A stretch of 64,000 nt of DNA from Lactuca virosa. Its lineage: Eukaryota; Streptophyta; Magnoliopsida; Asterales; Asteraceae. The notes below the pieces were generated by a model. That model was given only the letters and a program-made list of their open reading frames with translations, had not been told where the DNA came from and did not search any database. Position numbers and translations under genes: made by a program. Below are positions 34,922-46,096 of the stretch, piece after piece (positions within the stretch are counted from its first letter, which is position 1; the number at the start of each line of letters is the position of its first letter). The stretch spans positions 99,790,785 to 99,854,784 of the forward strand of contig CAKMRJ010005523.1 of assembly GCA_928212115.1 (NCBI GenBank), in the 5' to 3' direction.

Positions 34922-36559
34922 GTCTCCCACTTGGATAAGTCTAAAACTATTATTGCGTATGACTCCAAAACCCGACTAGCAATCGTAGCTCTTAAAGCCG
35001 TTGTCGAACTCTGACCTTAGTCAATGACTTGTCCAATAGATAAGAGATCATATATTCCTCCATTCTAGATATCATATGGACTGAGACATGGACTATAATC
35101 ATTCTCTCTGTCCATTTGTTGTTTCCCGATTTCCGATTTATGACGACCTACTAATTGAACAAATCAAATCAGTCCAGGCTTGGCCAAGCACTTAGGGTGT
35201 CATCACTAAATCATCGAGGGGCCCACAAATATCGCTTTTATCCCTACAAGGGTAAAAGGAATGGATAAACTTCGACTCATATGCTTGTTCTACTACTTGT
35301 TGAATCATACACAAAGGCACGTTTTATAACATCGAGTTACCAAATGTGTTTTCGTGCAATCAATGTATAACCAACTCATAGTCAACAACTCATATCTCTA
35401 GGTTTGAAGAATATAAGATATTATCGTGTCATGATCACTCGTGATAAAATCCATGAAGTGATTCAAATGAGCGTGGGTTTAATCCAATACTCAGAACTTA
35501 TGAGCACTCATGAATGTTGTAGCAACTCTTGCTATGTCCAGTACCTTAGACATCTACAAACCAGCTTCATGACAGTCTTGCCTTAATACCTACTTCCAAC
35601 GTATTTCTACTATGGATGGTTTGAACAACTTAGTCAATCAGGAAGAATGACCTAGTTATTCTGGAAGTCAAAACATGCAAAGTGAAACACAAGACTAATC
35701 GAATCCAATATGGTCTCAAAACTTATGAATATAAATAGAACACCTTTTATTTATCACCATATTGATTACACATCATTCATTATATACTGTTTCAAATTTA
35801 TCAACTTTATACTTGAATTAAAACAATAGTTGTCCCATGCTCCAAGCATGTACACTATGTTTTCTAAACAATAGTCATGCCATACACCAAGTATGCATAC
35901 TATGTTTCTATGATCTTTACTTTGTGGAATAGATCGATTGAACATAATTCCAATGATTCTCATTTCACAATCCCAAATCCTTACCGCAAATGCAAGAATT
36001 CCAAATTCCTGCCATTTACCGAAATCTGTTAGATTTTAAACTTATATGCACCGATCCTTTGTAATGATTATGCACAAAGTCACAAAGACTTGTCAACAGA
36101 CATTACCGAGTATTCCAATGGAGATCAACTCCATGGGAAACGAAGTCTCATATTCAAAGTACATTGCTTTGAACATCCTTCTTGCATTAAGTTTTCTAAT
36201 CTTACACTGATTGAATAGTTTCCACCCATAGAGACATTTCCATATTCCCATTTTGACTATCACTTCTGAACAAGAGTTGCCTCTTTTTCAGAATATGACA
36301 ATATGTCCCTGAGCAACCAATCTTTGGTAAACCTTAGATTGTCCTCGACAATTGCTTAATCACTTTAGTCACATCCAGTTCTAGTACCTTTTCCCTCTTA
36401 ATGCCATAGGCATTTGGAAAATTTAGAATATATGAATACTATAGCACATGCAATCGATCCTATATCTGAAGCATATGGGACACGATTCATGATGTCTCAC
36501 ATAAAGACATGATACTAGACCAGTCTTTTGCTATAATATTTCAATTTCTGTTTTGCCAT

Positions 36560-36616
36560 GTTCTCATAATTCAGATTATGAAAAGGGATGTCGTAATCAC
36601 AATCGAATTTTAGAAC
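36560..36616. other. Class I constant-loop hairpin (element A)
   Basis: Arms GTTCTCATAATTCAGATTATG and CACAATCGAAT...AGAAC enclose the loop AAAAGGGATGTCGTAAT at 36581-36597. The matching module is at 49464-49521 in B and 60083-60140 in C. Confidence 0.7.
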
Positions 36617-37048
36617 GCAAATAATGTTCCCATATATAGAATTTCCTTATGTTGAACCATTTGAACCATTCCAACATAACATTCATATATATACTTGACT
36701 AAATTTGATTAAAATCTAACGATCTAAGCTTTTAGATTTGAAATGAAGTATAATTTCCTCTCCCTTAATTATAGCAAAACAACTTTTTCCCAATTGAAAC
36801 TTTTGTTTTCTATAATTAAAATTGCTTACTTGCAACACTTATTATGATTATCATACTCCCACTAACATGATGATTATTAGCATAACACTTATGCTCCCAC
36901 TAGCTTTGACGTGTACTCAAAAATCAGCTGGACTTCTAGAAATCAATACTTTATTGACTTTCTTACCAAAGTTCAGATTTCTGATACGAGATGCTTTGAT
37001 AAAACTTTATCAAAATCATACACCTTTCCTTAGATAGCACACATGTGT

Positions 37049-37109
37049 GTCTAAACAATTTTAGAACTATGAAAAGGGATACCGTAATCATAATCTCAAT
37101 TGTTTAGAC
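37049..37109. other. Class I constant-loop hairpin (element A)
   Basis: GTCTAAACAATTTTAGAACT...loop AAAAGGGATACCGTAAT (37072-37088)...CATAATCTCAATTGTTTAGAC. The stem is about 20 bp with few mismatches. The same module is at 49974-50034 in B. In C (60589-60636) the stem persists but the loop is gone. Confidence 0.75.
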
Positions 37110-37120
37110 CTTTGCCATTT

Positions 37121-37180
37121 CTCACAAGTCCATGTTACTGTGCCGGTTAACCACACACGCTCCACTAATGACTTTGAGAA
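37121..37180. other. Class II loop on a stem that carries class I in B and C
   Basis: CTCACAAGTC pairs with GACTTTGAG around a loop containing GCCGGTTAACCACACACGC. At the same position B (50046-50096) and C (60648-60698) have the class I loop AARAGGGATGTCGTAAT on a different stem. Confidence 0.65.
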
Positions 37181-38839
37181 TGCAAATATCACAATTGCTA
37201 TTTATTTAAATTCTACTTAATGAAAGCGTTTCCTCACCATCATTTTCATGAATCGGAGAGAAACCTTATGACACTTAGATTTTATGGTGTATGTGTTCCT
37301 ATCCATGTGAATTTGTCAAAACCATAATCTCAAGACACGGTTAGTGACAAATTCATATGGACTGAACTTGTGCAGTCTTAACTTCTTGCCACCTGGCAGC
37401 ACAAGGGCCTGACATTGCTTCCAAGTTGTTATGCAACCAATTGAGAACTCTCAGAACTCATATGAAAAGCCAACTTTAACTAGAATGGGCACAGAAATAG
37501 GAATATGTCAACACGAAAGGTTATAGACCTCAAGTCGTGTGCTAGTGATAAACTACATATTTTATTCTTGATTAGACTCTTTCAAGATCTTTTAGACTCC
37601 CATGTCCTCTTGACATATAAGACTCTCTTGCCAAGACCCATTCCTTGACAAACAAATATTCAAGAGATAGTGCGGATTCTTATCAAGACAAACACTTCAC
37701 ACAATTGGCCTAAGTTGGTCTCTGTTTTATCCAAAACATTACAACTTACCAATTTCAAATGTACAAGAGTAGGGCACATTTTACTCTTACATTTGATAAG
37801 TGTCAATAAACCTTCTTGAAGATGTGTCACTCAATTTACAATCTTGGAGTATGACTCTAAGACTTGTTTTGGAACTAAGTATGATTCATCTTTTTGATAT
37901 AACGAATTCAACAATTCACGATTCATCTTCTTAGTTAAACAAATGCACTAAGATGTCCTTAGAGAATCAATTATGATATAGTTTCATAATCATTAAGATG
38001 ATCATAAAACATGATACTAAAGTACTCTCCCATCTTTTCAGATTTGAGAAACTTTTATCTTTTTGCCAAATTTGATTCTCCTCATTCGTTCTGCCATACA
38101 TTGAAACTTTTCCAATGTTTCAGAATTATACTTAAACTTGTAAGTATAACCATACTTACTAAACTTTAGTAAATCATGATGAATAGTCTTATCGATCTTT
38201 GCGGTGGACTTGACCAGTGCATAAGAATGTGTGCTCGATCCATTAGTCCTTCACTTGACTCACATATACATGTGAACAATGAACTAGTCTTAATTTTCCA
38301 AAGGTTAAAATTCTCATTCACCATACAATACAACTTGCATGATTCCAAGCTTCTATCCAACTGAAACTTGGTTGATGAGAATCTTTCCTTATTTGGTAAA
38401 TTATGACACTACCACAAACGAAAGAATCAAATCCATTTTCCAATGTTGCTATCAATGGAATCATATAAACAACAATTTTTCACAAATGCCACTGTAAGGA
38501 TATTTAAAATAAATACAAAATGAAACTTTTCTTTTATTTAAAACTTGCGGAAAAACTTATCCTTACAATGCAAATACATATGAATACTATGTTGTTATCT
38601 ATTCCTAAGCAGTTTATCACAACTCTTAAGCAGCAACTCAAAAATTCTGATCATTGAACCATGCGATTGAAATCCATCTTCGCGATTAGAATCAACTTAC
38701 TCTTCTTTAATCTTCCTCTCTTTTCTTTGATTCTTAAAACTTCGACATGTGACCCAGTCACATCATGTAATAAGAATCTCCAAATAGGAACTTAACAGAG
38801 TTAGATAGTGGACTTTACCCAAAGTAGAGTTAAACTTTG

Positions 38840-39516
38840 ACTTTTACCATCCTAGTGAACTTTCAGGTAAATAGGTCAGCTTTGCAACCAATGCCCCTTA
38901 TTTTGGCAATAGAAACTTATGGACTCTTTTAGTCATGGTACACGGGACTATCTCAGGCTCATCCTTTCTCTTTATCATTTGGTCAACCGAGTTGACTATG
39001 GCCGATCCCTTTTCATTGGGAAGAGAAAGTTTTTCTGGATTTCCAATGTCACCATTGTCAATTTCCATAGAAGTTTGGGAAGTCGATCTTCCAATAAAAT
39101 TTGCTTTACCAGTGCTTCAAATCATTGCCGATTCAGCAGCATCAAGCAAATAGGTAAGATCATTAAGGGTCATGTCATGGTCTGTCATATAGTAGTCCTA
39201 AAGGAACTCACTATGTGACTTAGAAAGTGATTGAAGAACCTAATCAACAACAAATTTCCTTTAGACCTTGACACCCAACTCTCCCAGATTGTCAATATGT
39301 GACTTTATCTCCAAGATGTGAGCACACATAGACTTTGCTTGCCATTAGGGCTTGAGTGACCTTGAACTTTTCAAGAACTTGTGGGTTAGGGAGAATAATT
39401 GGAGGAGGTGAAGGAAGAGAAGTATGATTTCCATGAACCAACCATGGGACATCATCTTCATTAGGAAAGCTTGTTCCTAGGGATTTGGGAAGATCATAGT
39501 TGTCTGAACCAGACAT
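38840..39516 (-). pseudogene. Copia A gag remnant
   Basis: A minus-strand start MSGSDNYDLPKSLGTSF at 39516 matches the gag starts in elements B and C. The frame is then broken by shifts, but phrases such as YYMTDHDMTLNDL and STSQTSMEIDN are recognisable and colinear with B and C. It belongs to the UBN2-like Copia gag class, which forms the particle shell. Multiple lesions make it non-functional. Confidence 0.65.
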
Positions 39517-39599
39517 CTACAATGGGAGATATTCAAGTTAGTTGATTTAAGTCCTTAATATAACACCCAATATGAAATTATTAAGGCTAGGACCCAACA

Positions 39600-39653
39600 C
39601 AATATTTTATAACTTGGAAGAGGGATGCCGTAATCCAAGCTATAAAATATTTG
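39600..39653. other. Class I constant-loop hairpin (element A, near gag start)
   Basis: Left arm CAATATTTTATAACTTGG (39600-39617), loop AAGAGGGATGCCGTAAT (39618-39634), right arm CCAAGCTATAAAATATTTG (39635-39653): an almost perfect 18-bp stem. Homologues are at 52558-52611 (B) and 63160-63212 (C), where C has changed both sides (AATTTGG/CCAATT). Confidence 0.8.
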
Positions 39654-39865
39654 AAGGTAGGCGAATGACGATTCACCAATTTCCACCATAAAAATGAAAT
39701 AATTTATTAGGTTTTAATTGGATTTGAAATTCCTAGATCTTTTGAGATTCATTGAACTTTTCAATGGCATGTTTCAATCTCGATTGTGCCCTCTTAAGTT
39801 TTGTGACTGGGATGCCGAGGATGACAAAACAAGGTGTGAATAACCATGAAAATATACTTGGTACC

Positions 39866-40015
39866 CTTAATATTTATCACTTAATAGATGTGCCGGTTAG
39901 CCACACGCGCTCCACCGATCCTATGATAAACATTAAGTTACCCATTACCTACCTTGTTAAATCCAGGTTAGTGTGCCGGTTAACCATACACGCTCCACTA
40001 ACGACTTAAACAAAA
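39866..40015. other. Two class II hairpins in the Copia A leader
   Basis: First (39866-39937): CTTAATATTTATC pairs with GATAAACATTAAG around GCCGGTTAGCCACACGCGC. Second (39954-40015): TTAGTG pairs with CACTAA and TTGTTAA with TTAAACAA around GCCGGTTAACCATACACGC. Elements B (52821-52893, 52910-52970) and C (63420-63491, 63511-63570) have the same pair. Confidence 0.7.
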
Positions 40016-40143
40016 GTGCAAAGTGTAATTTCATGGGTTAGCACCAAATTCACATTTTCCTAAAGTAACTAAGATTGGGAATTTATAAAAGGTTTAGTTA
40101 CTTTATATTTATCATTATACTTATAATGAAAGTTATAGTCCTT

Positions 40144-40293
40144 GTCCTACCCGTTCGGCTAACGACCCTTCACCAGTCAAGGAAGCGGTGGATGAGAGTG
40201 GACACCCATTAAACTGCCATTTTATAGGCAATAACCTTATATCCCCCTTATAGACCGGCTTCGTGAATGAGGCCTACTAACGGTAAAACTGAC
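40144..40293 (-). other. Conserved multibranched leader structure (class III), element A
   Basis: A 150-nt block that is far better conserved among A, B, C and D than its surroundings. The ends pair (minus strand GTTTTACCGTT with AACGGGTAGGAC). Inside are GGGTG/CACCC-like, CACCG/CGGTG-like and TGCC...GGCA hairpins. It lies in the untranslated 5' leader between the primer-binding site and gag. Confidence 0.7.
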
Positions 40294-40924
40294 TTGCTCT
40301 TATACATATATATATATTATTAACTTATAATACTATAAAGTATAAGGGTTGAATTTTAACTTTTAAAACTCTAGGGTTTGGAATTAAAGTGTGTGTGAGA
40401 CTTTACAAATTTCAAAACTTGAGGGCAAGTTTTGAACTATTCAAAATCTTTTGGATTTTCATAACTTATGAGTTTAATTAAGGTTTTTAAAAACTTTAAT
40501 GAAGAGACTCTTGAACATCCATAACTTGAGTACAAGTTATGAAGTTCATAAAACAAAAAGACTTTTCAATTTTTGTAACCTATGCATTTTAATGAATCTT
40601 TAAAAGAAATGTCTTTTGATAATCCATAACTTGAGGACAAATTATGGACTCCATTAAAATACATTTAGATCAAGAATTAACTAACAAACAATTTTGCAAA
40701 TAATTCCTATGATCTACCAAAACTCATAAGTGTATGGACAATCATATCAACAATTTCAAGAATTACATAAACACACATAAAACTTGAAATTTTGATAACA
40801 ACCTTGAAATTGGTTTACCATAATCATTACCACATCAAAAACAGGTTTTATAGGTCCAAAACAGTTCAAGGTAATGATTTTAGACCAATTCCAGTCTTAA
40901 AACTCCAAGATATGCTGTCAGGGG

Positions 40925-41025
40925 GTCCAACTCGTCGAGTGCATGAACCAACTCGACGAGTTGGATGAATTTAGGCATGGACTCGTCGAGTCCCTTAATG
41001 GACTCGGCGAGTCAGCTGTTCAGAC
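40925..41025. repeat. ACTCGTCGAGT palindrome cluster in the Copia A leader
   Basis: CAACTCGTCGAGTG, AACTCGACGAGTTGG, GACTCGTCGAGTCCC and GACTCGGCGAGTC occur within 100 bp, 60-170 nt from the primer-binding site. Each is a palindrome of 11-14 bp. Confidence 0.85.
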
Positions 41026-41096
41026 AGCATACAAACTTTGATTTTCTGCAATTTGCATCAAGTATAAATGAAAACAAGCCTAGGCTTTGATACCAC

Positions 41097-41854
41097 TGAT
41101 GGGTTTTGAGCATTCTAACACTCCTATGGTGTACATGCAACCCTATTAACCTTGGATCTATGTTTTCTCTATTATACATGCAAATATTCAATATTCCAAG
41201 GTTTCATCCTAACTAGCATAATATAAAGCGACTATACTACAAAAGCCTAGTTAGATAACATACCTTTTGATGGAGCTTGAAGTCTTGATCTTTAAGAGCT
41301 TAGCCCCAATAGTGTGGAAGCCTCAAGTGGAATCACAAATCACCAAAACCACCTTGGAAAACTTGAGAGAATAGAATGCACACTAGAAATCGGCCCAACT
41401 CTTGTATCCTTACACACTAGTGCCATTTCATGTACAAAAGACCTCTTTATATAGTATGGAGGATTAGGGTTACATTCATGTAAACCCTAATACCCATGAC
41501 CTTTCATTTCCATAGGATCCATGTGTTAAACACTCCATGGACTATCCATGAAAGCTTAGCCCAACCTAAATGAACTTGGCCCATTCCATATATATATAAA
41601 AGAGTCCATATTTAATTAGTTCCTTTTTTATCACTAAATTAACTCTAAATTAATTCTTGATCAATACTAACTAAATAATATGATTCCATATTAATGTATT
41701 AGAACTTATAATATATTAATATAAATCATAAACATACTATTCTCAAAAGACTATCCATATAAATTGTTCCGGTGAAGTGCAACCCAAATGGACCATGCCA
41801 AATCGGGTCAAGTACATACCAATTATAGTTATGGGCTTAGACACTAATCCAACA
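41097..41854 (-). repeat. Copia A 5' LTR
   Basis: 758 bp, from TGATGGGTTTTGAGC to CTAATCCAACA. Near-identical to 34092-34921 apart from the TA expansion. The initiator-tRNA-type primer-binding site abuts it at 41083-41096. Confidence 0.92.
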
Positions 41855-42117
41855 CACCCAACTCTTGAAATCCGGAAGGATACTCTTGAAATCTTAACCA
41901 ATCAGATAATCCAAATCACCTCCCATGATACCATACTAATTCCTTGAGCTCTTATGATGGCGACTGAAAATCATAACCCTTGCCCTGCTGACGAATCTTC
42001 ATCCCGACTCCCACTCTCGAAGAATCCCCGAGTCCTAATTGAATGCAACTTGGGAAAATATGAAACTACCCTGTCATTCCAATGACCCAATAGCTCAAGC
42101 AACTGACCCACCATCTT
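41855..42117 (-). mobile_element. Gypsy element F internal region, second piece
   Basis: Continues Gypsy F after Copia A; the first five bases CACCC are the target duplication. It is non-coding in all frames. It is cut again at 42117 by Copia E. Confidence 0.6.
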
Positions 42118-42310
42118 TGTAAGTCCCGATCTATAGATCCAAATCAGTAATCAATTAATGCAAACAATCAAACAAAGTGTAGAAGGAGTAGAAGAAGAAT
42201 TAATCCAAGCATGCACACATCTATTACGTATAAATGTCAGGTACACCTTGGGAAACACACACACATACGTCCCTATTCAACTGACACAGACTCAGACTAT
42301 TTTATAGGAC

Positions 42311-42376
42311 CACCAGCTGTACACGTGTGTACAGCCGCACACGTGTGTACAGCCGCACACGTGTGTACAGCCGTAC
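42311..42376. repeat. ACACGTGTGTACAGCCGC tandem repeats in the LTRs of element E
   Basis: About three 20-bp units in this LTR; the other LTR (44353-44402) has about two. The one-unit difference accounts for most of the LTR length difference (351 versus 332 bp). Each unit contains the palindrome CACGTG. Confidence 0.85.
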
Positions 42377-42905
42377 ACCAGCTACAAACACCATTACAAA
42401 TCCCAAAATCCCACCAAGACCTATACAAGATAGATGCCTAGCCCAAACCACATAATTATGACCTAACAATCTCCCCCTTGGTTTGTGGCTAGCATGAACT
42501 CATGTCTTCTTGATCAACGTCACAAAGATGTGCATGTATCGCTTCCTGAACTGCAGAAGATCTTTAGCATCAAACAAGACGAATAACGCAATCGCTATCT
42601 TGAAACTTGATCACTGCAGTGGCGCAAGGCTCTTCGACTGTGGTCTTGAACTTGTCACCAAATTCTGCAATAAGTTTGTTCTTCAAGTCAGAGTAGCCTG
42701 CTGATAGGGCACCAAGATTAAGCTGGAGATCGGAGATCTGTTTAGACTTCTAAAACTTTTCTTCTTCAAGCTCGGAAACTCGAATATCGAGGTTTCCGAT
42801 CAGAACGTTTTTCTCGATGATCTTCTGTTTAAGAGTAGTGATCTCCTCCTTGAGCTCTGAGATAGATGGGCCCGCTCCCCCTGAACTTCCTTCACCTATT
42901 GATAT

Positions 42906-43680
42906 TCATTTGCCACGAGGTAAAGGATCTGAATCTTGTTGAGCAAGAAACTTGGCAAGCCTCAAAGAGGCAGCATCATGCGCAGGTTGTGGAGGAGAAG
43001 AACCCCCAGGAGCAGAAGAACTCCCGACTTCAAACGAAGATCTAACATTACTTGGTCCTTTTAGGGTCGATTGAGTTGGTGTAGCAGCTGTGGAGGGTTG
43101 TTGGACTGGTGGTTCTTGATCTTGAATAAACACTCCCTGCCTCGGATCGAGTCAACTTCTTTTTACAGAAGGCAGGGAGATTTGTGTCGGTGTCGGATCA
43201 CTTGTGGATGGCACAGATGTAGGAATAGCAGAATTAAGGGGAGGAATCCTTGAAGTTGTATCCATATCGGTTGAAAGGTGTCGGCCATCTGATCAAAAAT
43301 TGGAGACGTCACTTTGAGAACACCACTAACTCCTTCTGTCTAGGTTGCCCAACATTATGGACAATGTCAAAGAAAGCATCGAGGTATTCACTGCTTAACC
43401 TTATATCATTATCCGTAGTCCATAAGCTGATCTGTGAGACACTCAACAAGCTACACTTTAACTCAGGAGCGTAGATGACGTTCTCAAAACTCAACACTCC
43501 ATTTACAACTATCCCTTTTTGAGTGATCTTCCCTCCATCTCCTCCTGCGAAGGAAACATAGCCCCCATTAAAAGTCTGAATGACGTGCAGTTGGGAGATG
43601 TCTCCTGTCAATGTGCCTGGAACAACCGCTGTCGACGTACCAAGGTTTGACGACATTCCTCCGCAGCTGTTCCTGCACAA
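42906..43680 (-). pseudogene. Copia E gag/protease remnants
   Basis: The 43309-43680 frame contains FNGGYVSFAGGDGGKITQKG, then PELKCSLLSVSQI, the segment that follows the protease active site and leads to the GAG-pre-integrase domain in Copia polyproteins. A second frame (42906-43133) is Pro/Ser-rich, as in variable linker regions. Neither is complete, and the catalytic Asp motif is not visible. Confidence 0.65.
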
Positions 43681-43744
43681 TGAGTGGGATTATTTAGGTT
43701 TGGGAACCCAATTCATTACAAGCCTGGGTTGACCAACAACTGAG

Positions 43745-44110
43745 AGGGTTTACGGCCGCACAAGGGATTACTGTCGTACACTTGATTACGGTTGTACACG
43801 GGTGTACGGCCGCACACCCGTGTACGGCCGTGGACCGTATCACAACCGTACACGCCAACCGTACACACCCAACCGTACACACTTCAACCGCACACACCAA
43901 CTGCACACACCAACAGTACACTCAACCGCACACTCCAACTGCACACACCAACAGTACACTCAACCGCACACACCAACCGCACACGTTCAAAGACCTAACC
44001 GCACACCTTCAAAGACCTAACTGCACACCTTCAAAGTCTCAACCGCACACCTTCAAAGTTCCAGCCGCACACCCAAAAATACTCAAAAACCACAACTATC
44101 TTCAACCGCA
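43745..44110. repeat. CCGCACAC/GTGTACGG repeat field in the leader of element E
   Basis: More than a dozen copies of AACCGCACAC or AACCGTACAC variants occur. At 43796-43828 there is a near-perfect palindrome, TACACGGGTGTACGGCC mirrored by GGCCGCACACCCGTGTA. Open frames across it are repeat artefacts. Confidence 0.85.
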
Positions 44111-44158
44111 CACTCTTATGATTCTTCAAATTGACACTGATTAGGCTCTGATACCAAT

Positions 44159-44490
44159 TGTAAGTCCCGGTCTATAGATCCAAATCAGTAATCAATTAAT
44201 GCAAATAATCAAACAGAGTGTAGAAGGAGTAGAAGAAGAATTAATCCAAGCATGCACACATCTATTACGTATAAATGTCAGGTACACCTTGGGAAACACA
44301 CACACATACGTCCCTATTCAACTGACACAGACTCAGACTATTTATAGGACCACCAGCCGCACACGTGTGTACAGCCGCACACGTGTGTACAGCCATACAC
44401 CAGCTACAAACACCATTACAAATCCCAAAATCCCACCAAGACCTATACAAGATAGATGCCTAGCCCAAACCACATAATTATGACCTAACA
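44159..44490 (-). repeat. Copia E 5' LTR
   Basis: 332 bp, from TGTAAGTCCCGGTC to TATGACCTAACA. Matches 42118-42468 almost exactly, apart from one fewer 20-bp tandem unit. Confidence 0.92.
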
Positions 44491-45544
44491 ATCTTCCTGC
44501 TACCGTTCCCTTCCTCGCAGCGACAGTGTTTGAACCCAATAGCTCTCCCATAGGCAATTGCCACTCCTACCAGCACAAATGCTATAATCACTAAATCCTG
44601 ACGATACTTGAGAACTAACCTGCTGAGTTCTGACCATAGACCTTCCACTCAATACTCCCGAACCGATCTCGACCAAAAACCAAAATGATAACCGAACACA
44701 TTGGAATCCGCTATGCGAGATACATCCCCTCAATTACCCACCAATGATTTAAGGCATGCAATAGGCATAAAATGGTTCTTGAAGATATAACCCAACATTA
44801 ACAAATAATTAATCCCATGATAACGCTTACCCAAACCAATATAACATTCAATGCAACACCAATACTGATAACAAACGAAGAAAAACAAAAGACAACATAC
44901 CCGCAATATCACCTGCTGGAGCACTGGCCTCTTTGCTGGGGCTCCTGCCCCACCCTCACGACTATCAAAAATCTGCAAAATAGCCGGAGCAGGTGCACTT
45001 ACTGCTCCTCCCCTCCTCCTCGGATAAATGGCCCCTACTTTCCTAGGTGCTCCAAATCGATCTCCCCATCTCGAGCTCTAGGAATCATATCCTTCAGGGT
45101 CTTACACCCTGAAATATTCTCAACTCCCTGATATTATCCTACCACATATCATAATACATCACCTTCTTAATTTCCTCATTTGCTGCATACTGTGGAACTC
45201 TCGCGTCAACTGTTGCACCTCAATATCTAATGTGACTCAGCTTGGAACCTGGTCGAGAAATCATCCCATGACATAGTATCAACAACATCGTCATCAACCT
45301 CATAACCAATCTCTTCCCACTAATCCCGTGCCCTGACCTTCAATAGGAAGGAAGCATATCTGACCTTCACCTCCTCAGGCAGAAACTCGTACTGAACGCG
45401 TTAGCCATATCCGCTAACCACCTCCTACTGGAAACGGGGTCCCTCTCCCCATAGAATGCAGGAGCTCCACAAGCACGAAACTCACGGAAAGAAAGCGTGT
45501 GAGCTCCAACGATAGCCATAATCTCAGCACGGAATGCTCCCACG

Positions 45545-45684
45545 TAGGGCTGGCAAAAAAGCCCGAACCCGACGGGGAAACCCGAAACCCGATCATTTCG
45601 GGTCGGGTAACGGGTTGTTATTGGGTTTTTTATCGGGTTCGGGGCAGGGAGTGGGTTATCTTTGCCCCGACCTGCCCCGCCCCG

Positions 45685-45744
<60 letters not shown>

Positions 45745-46096
45745 GTTCGAAACCTTTTGATGTTAATCAAAGATAAAATACTTATTGTGGACAATCTTTT
45801 TAGTTATTAACAATCTGGTGTGAATGATCATTTTTTTTATGTTTTGACGTATTACGCTAAAATTAAATCAAATAATTTTTAATATAAGGTCCAATTTATT
45901 TTATTAAAGTGATGCATCACATTTTTAATCTAAAAGGGACTCTAGAACACGTATTTTTTATAATACATCGGGGTATCCTAGAGCGGAATAAAGATTTCAT
46001 TATGAATTGTTGTAAACCCGATAAGATACCCGAAAGATATCGGGGCGAGTTTGGGAAACCATGCCCCGCCCCGAACCCGCCCCGTTGCCATTCCTA
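45545..46096. mobile_element. hAT MITE inserted in Gypsy gag
   Basis: 552 bp with ends TAGGGCTGGCAA and TTGCCATTCCTA and an exact 8-bp target duplication CTCCCACG at 45537-45544 and 46097-46104, diagnostic of hAT elements. The interior is rich in CCCGAACCCG/CGGGTTCGGG and carries a (TA)n tract at 45687-45742. It is non-coding. Confidence 0.92.
45687..45742. repeat. (TA)n microsatellite in the hAT MITE
   Basis: About 28 TA units inside the MITE. This produces artificial IYIYIY reading frames. Confidence 0.95.

Larger units (their letters stand above)
34922..38450 (-). pseudogene. Copia A decayed pol region
   Basis: No long frame survives. Around 38080-38160 the minus strand still reads approximately FSKYGYTYKFKYNSETLEKF, which lines up with the Copia integrase core (the FSRYGYVYLMKHKSE-like segment of the family). 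The same degenerate version is present in B and C at matching places, so the decay is shared rather than private. Foldback modules lie at 36560-36616, 37049-37109 and 37121-37180. Confidence 0.55.
42118..44490 (-). mobile_element. Short Copia element E with both LTRs
   Basis: 2.37 kb on the minus strand: 3' LTR 42118-42468, 5' LTR 44159-44490. The exact target duplication ATCTT is at 42113-42117 and 44491-44495. The polypurine tract (minus strand CCAAGGGGGAGAT) lies after 42468. The primer-binding site (minus strand TTGGTATCAGAGCC) is at 44144-44157. The interior keeps only gag and protease-like remnants and a repeat-rich leader; there is no integrase or reverse transcriptase. It must have moved using proteins supplied by another element. 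Confidence 0.92.

Noticed and set aside
34960..35600. Possible host gene in 35-37 kb from scattered open frames
   Set aside because: The sequence is colinear with Copia B (48-50 kb) and Copia C (58-60 kb); it is retrotransposon interior.
43782..44144. Thr/His-rich frames (HTPTAHTNS-type)
   Set aside because: Three overlapping frames read the same CCGCACAC/CCAACCGCACAC repeat, so they are repeat artefacts in the element E leader.
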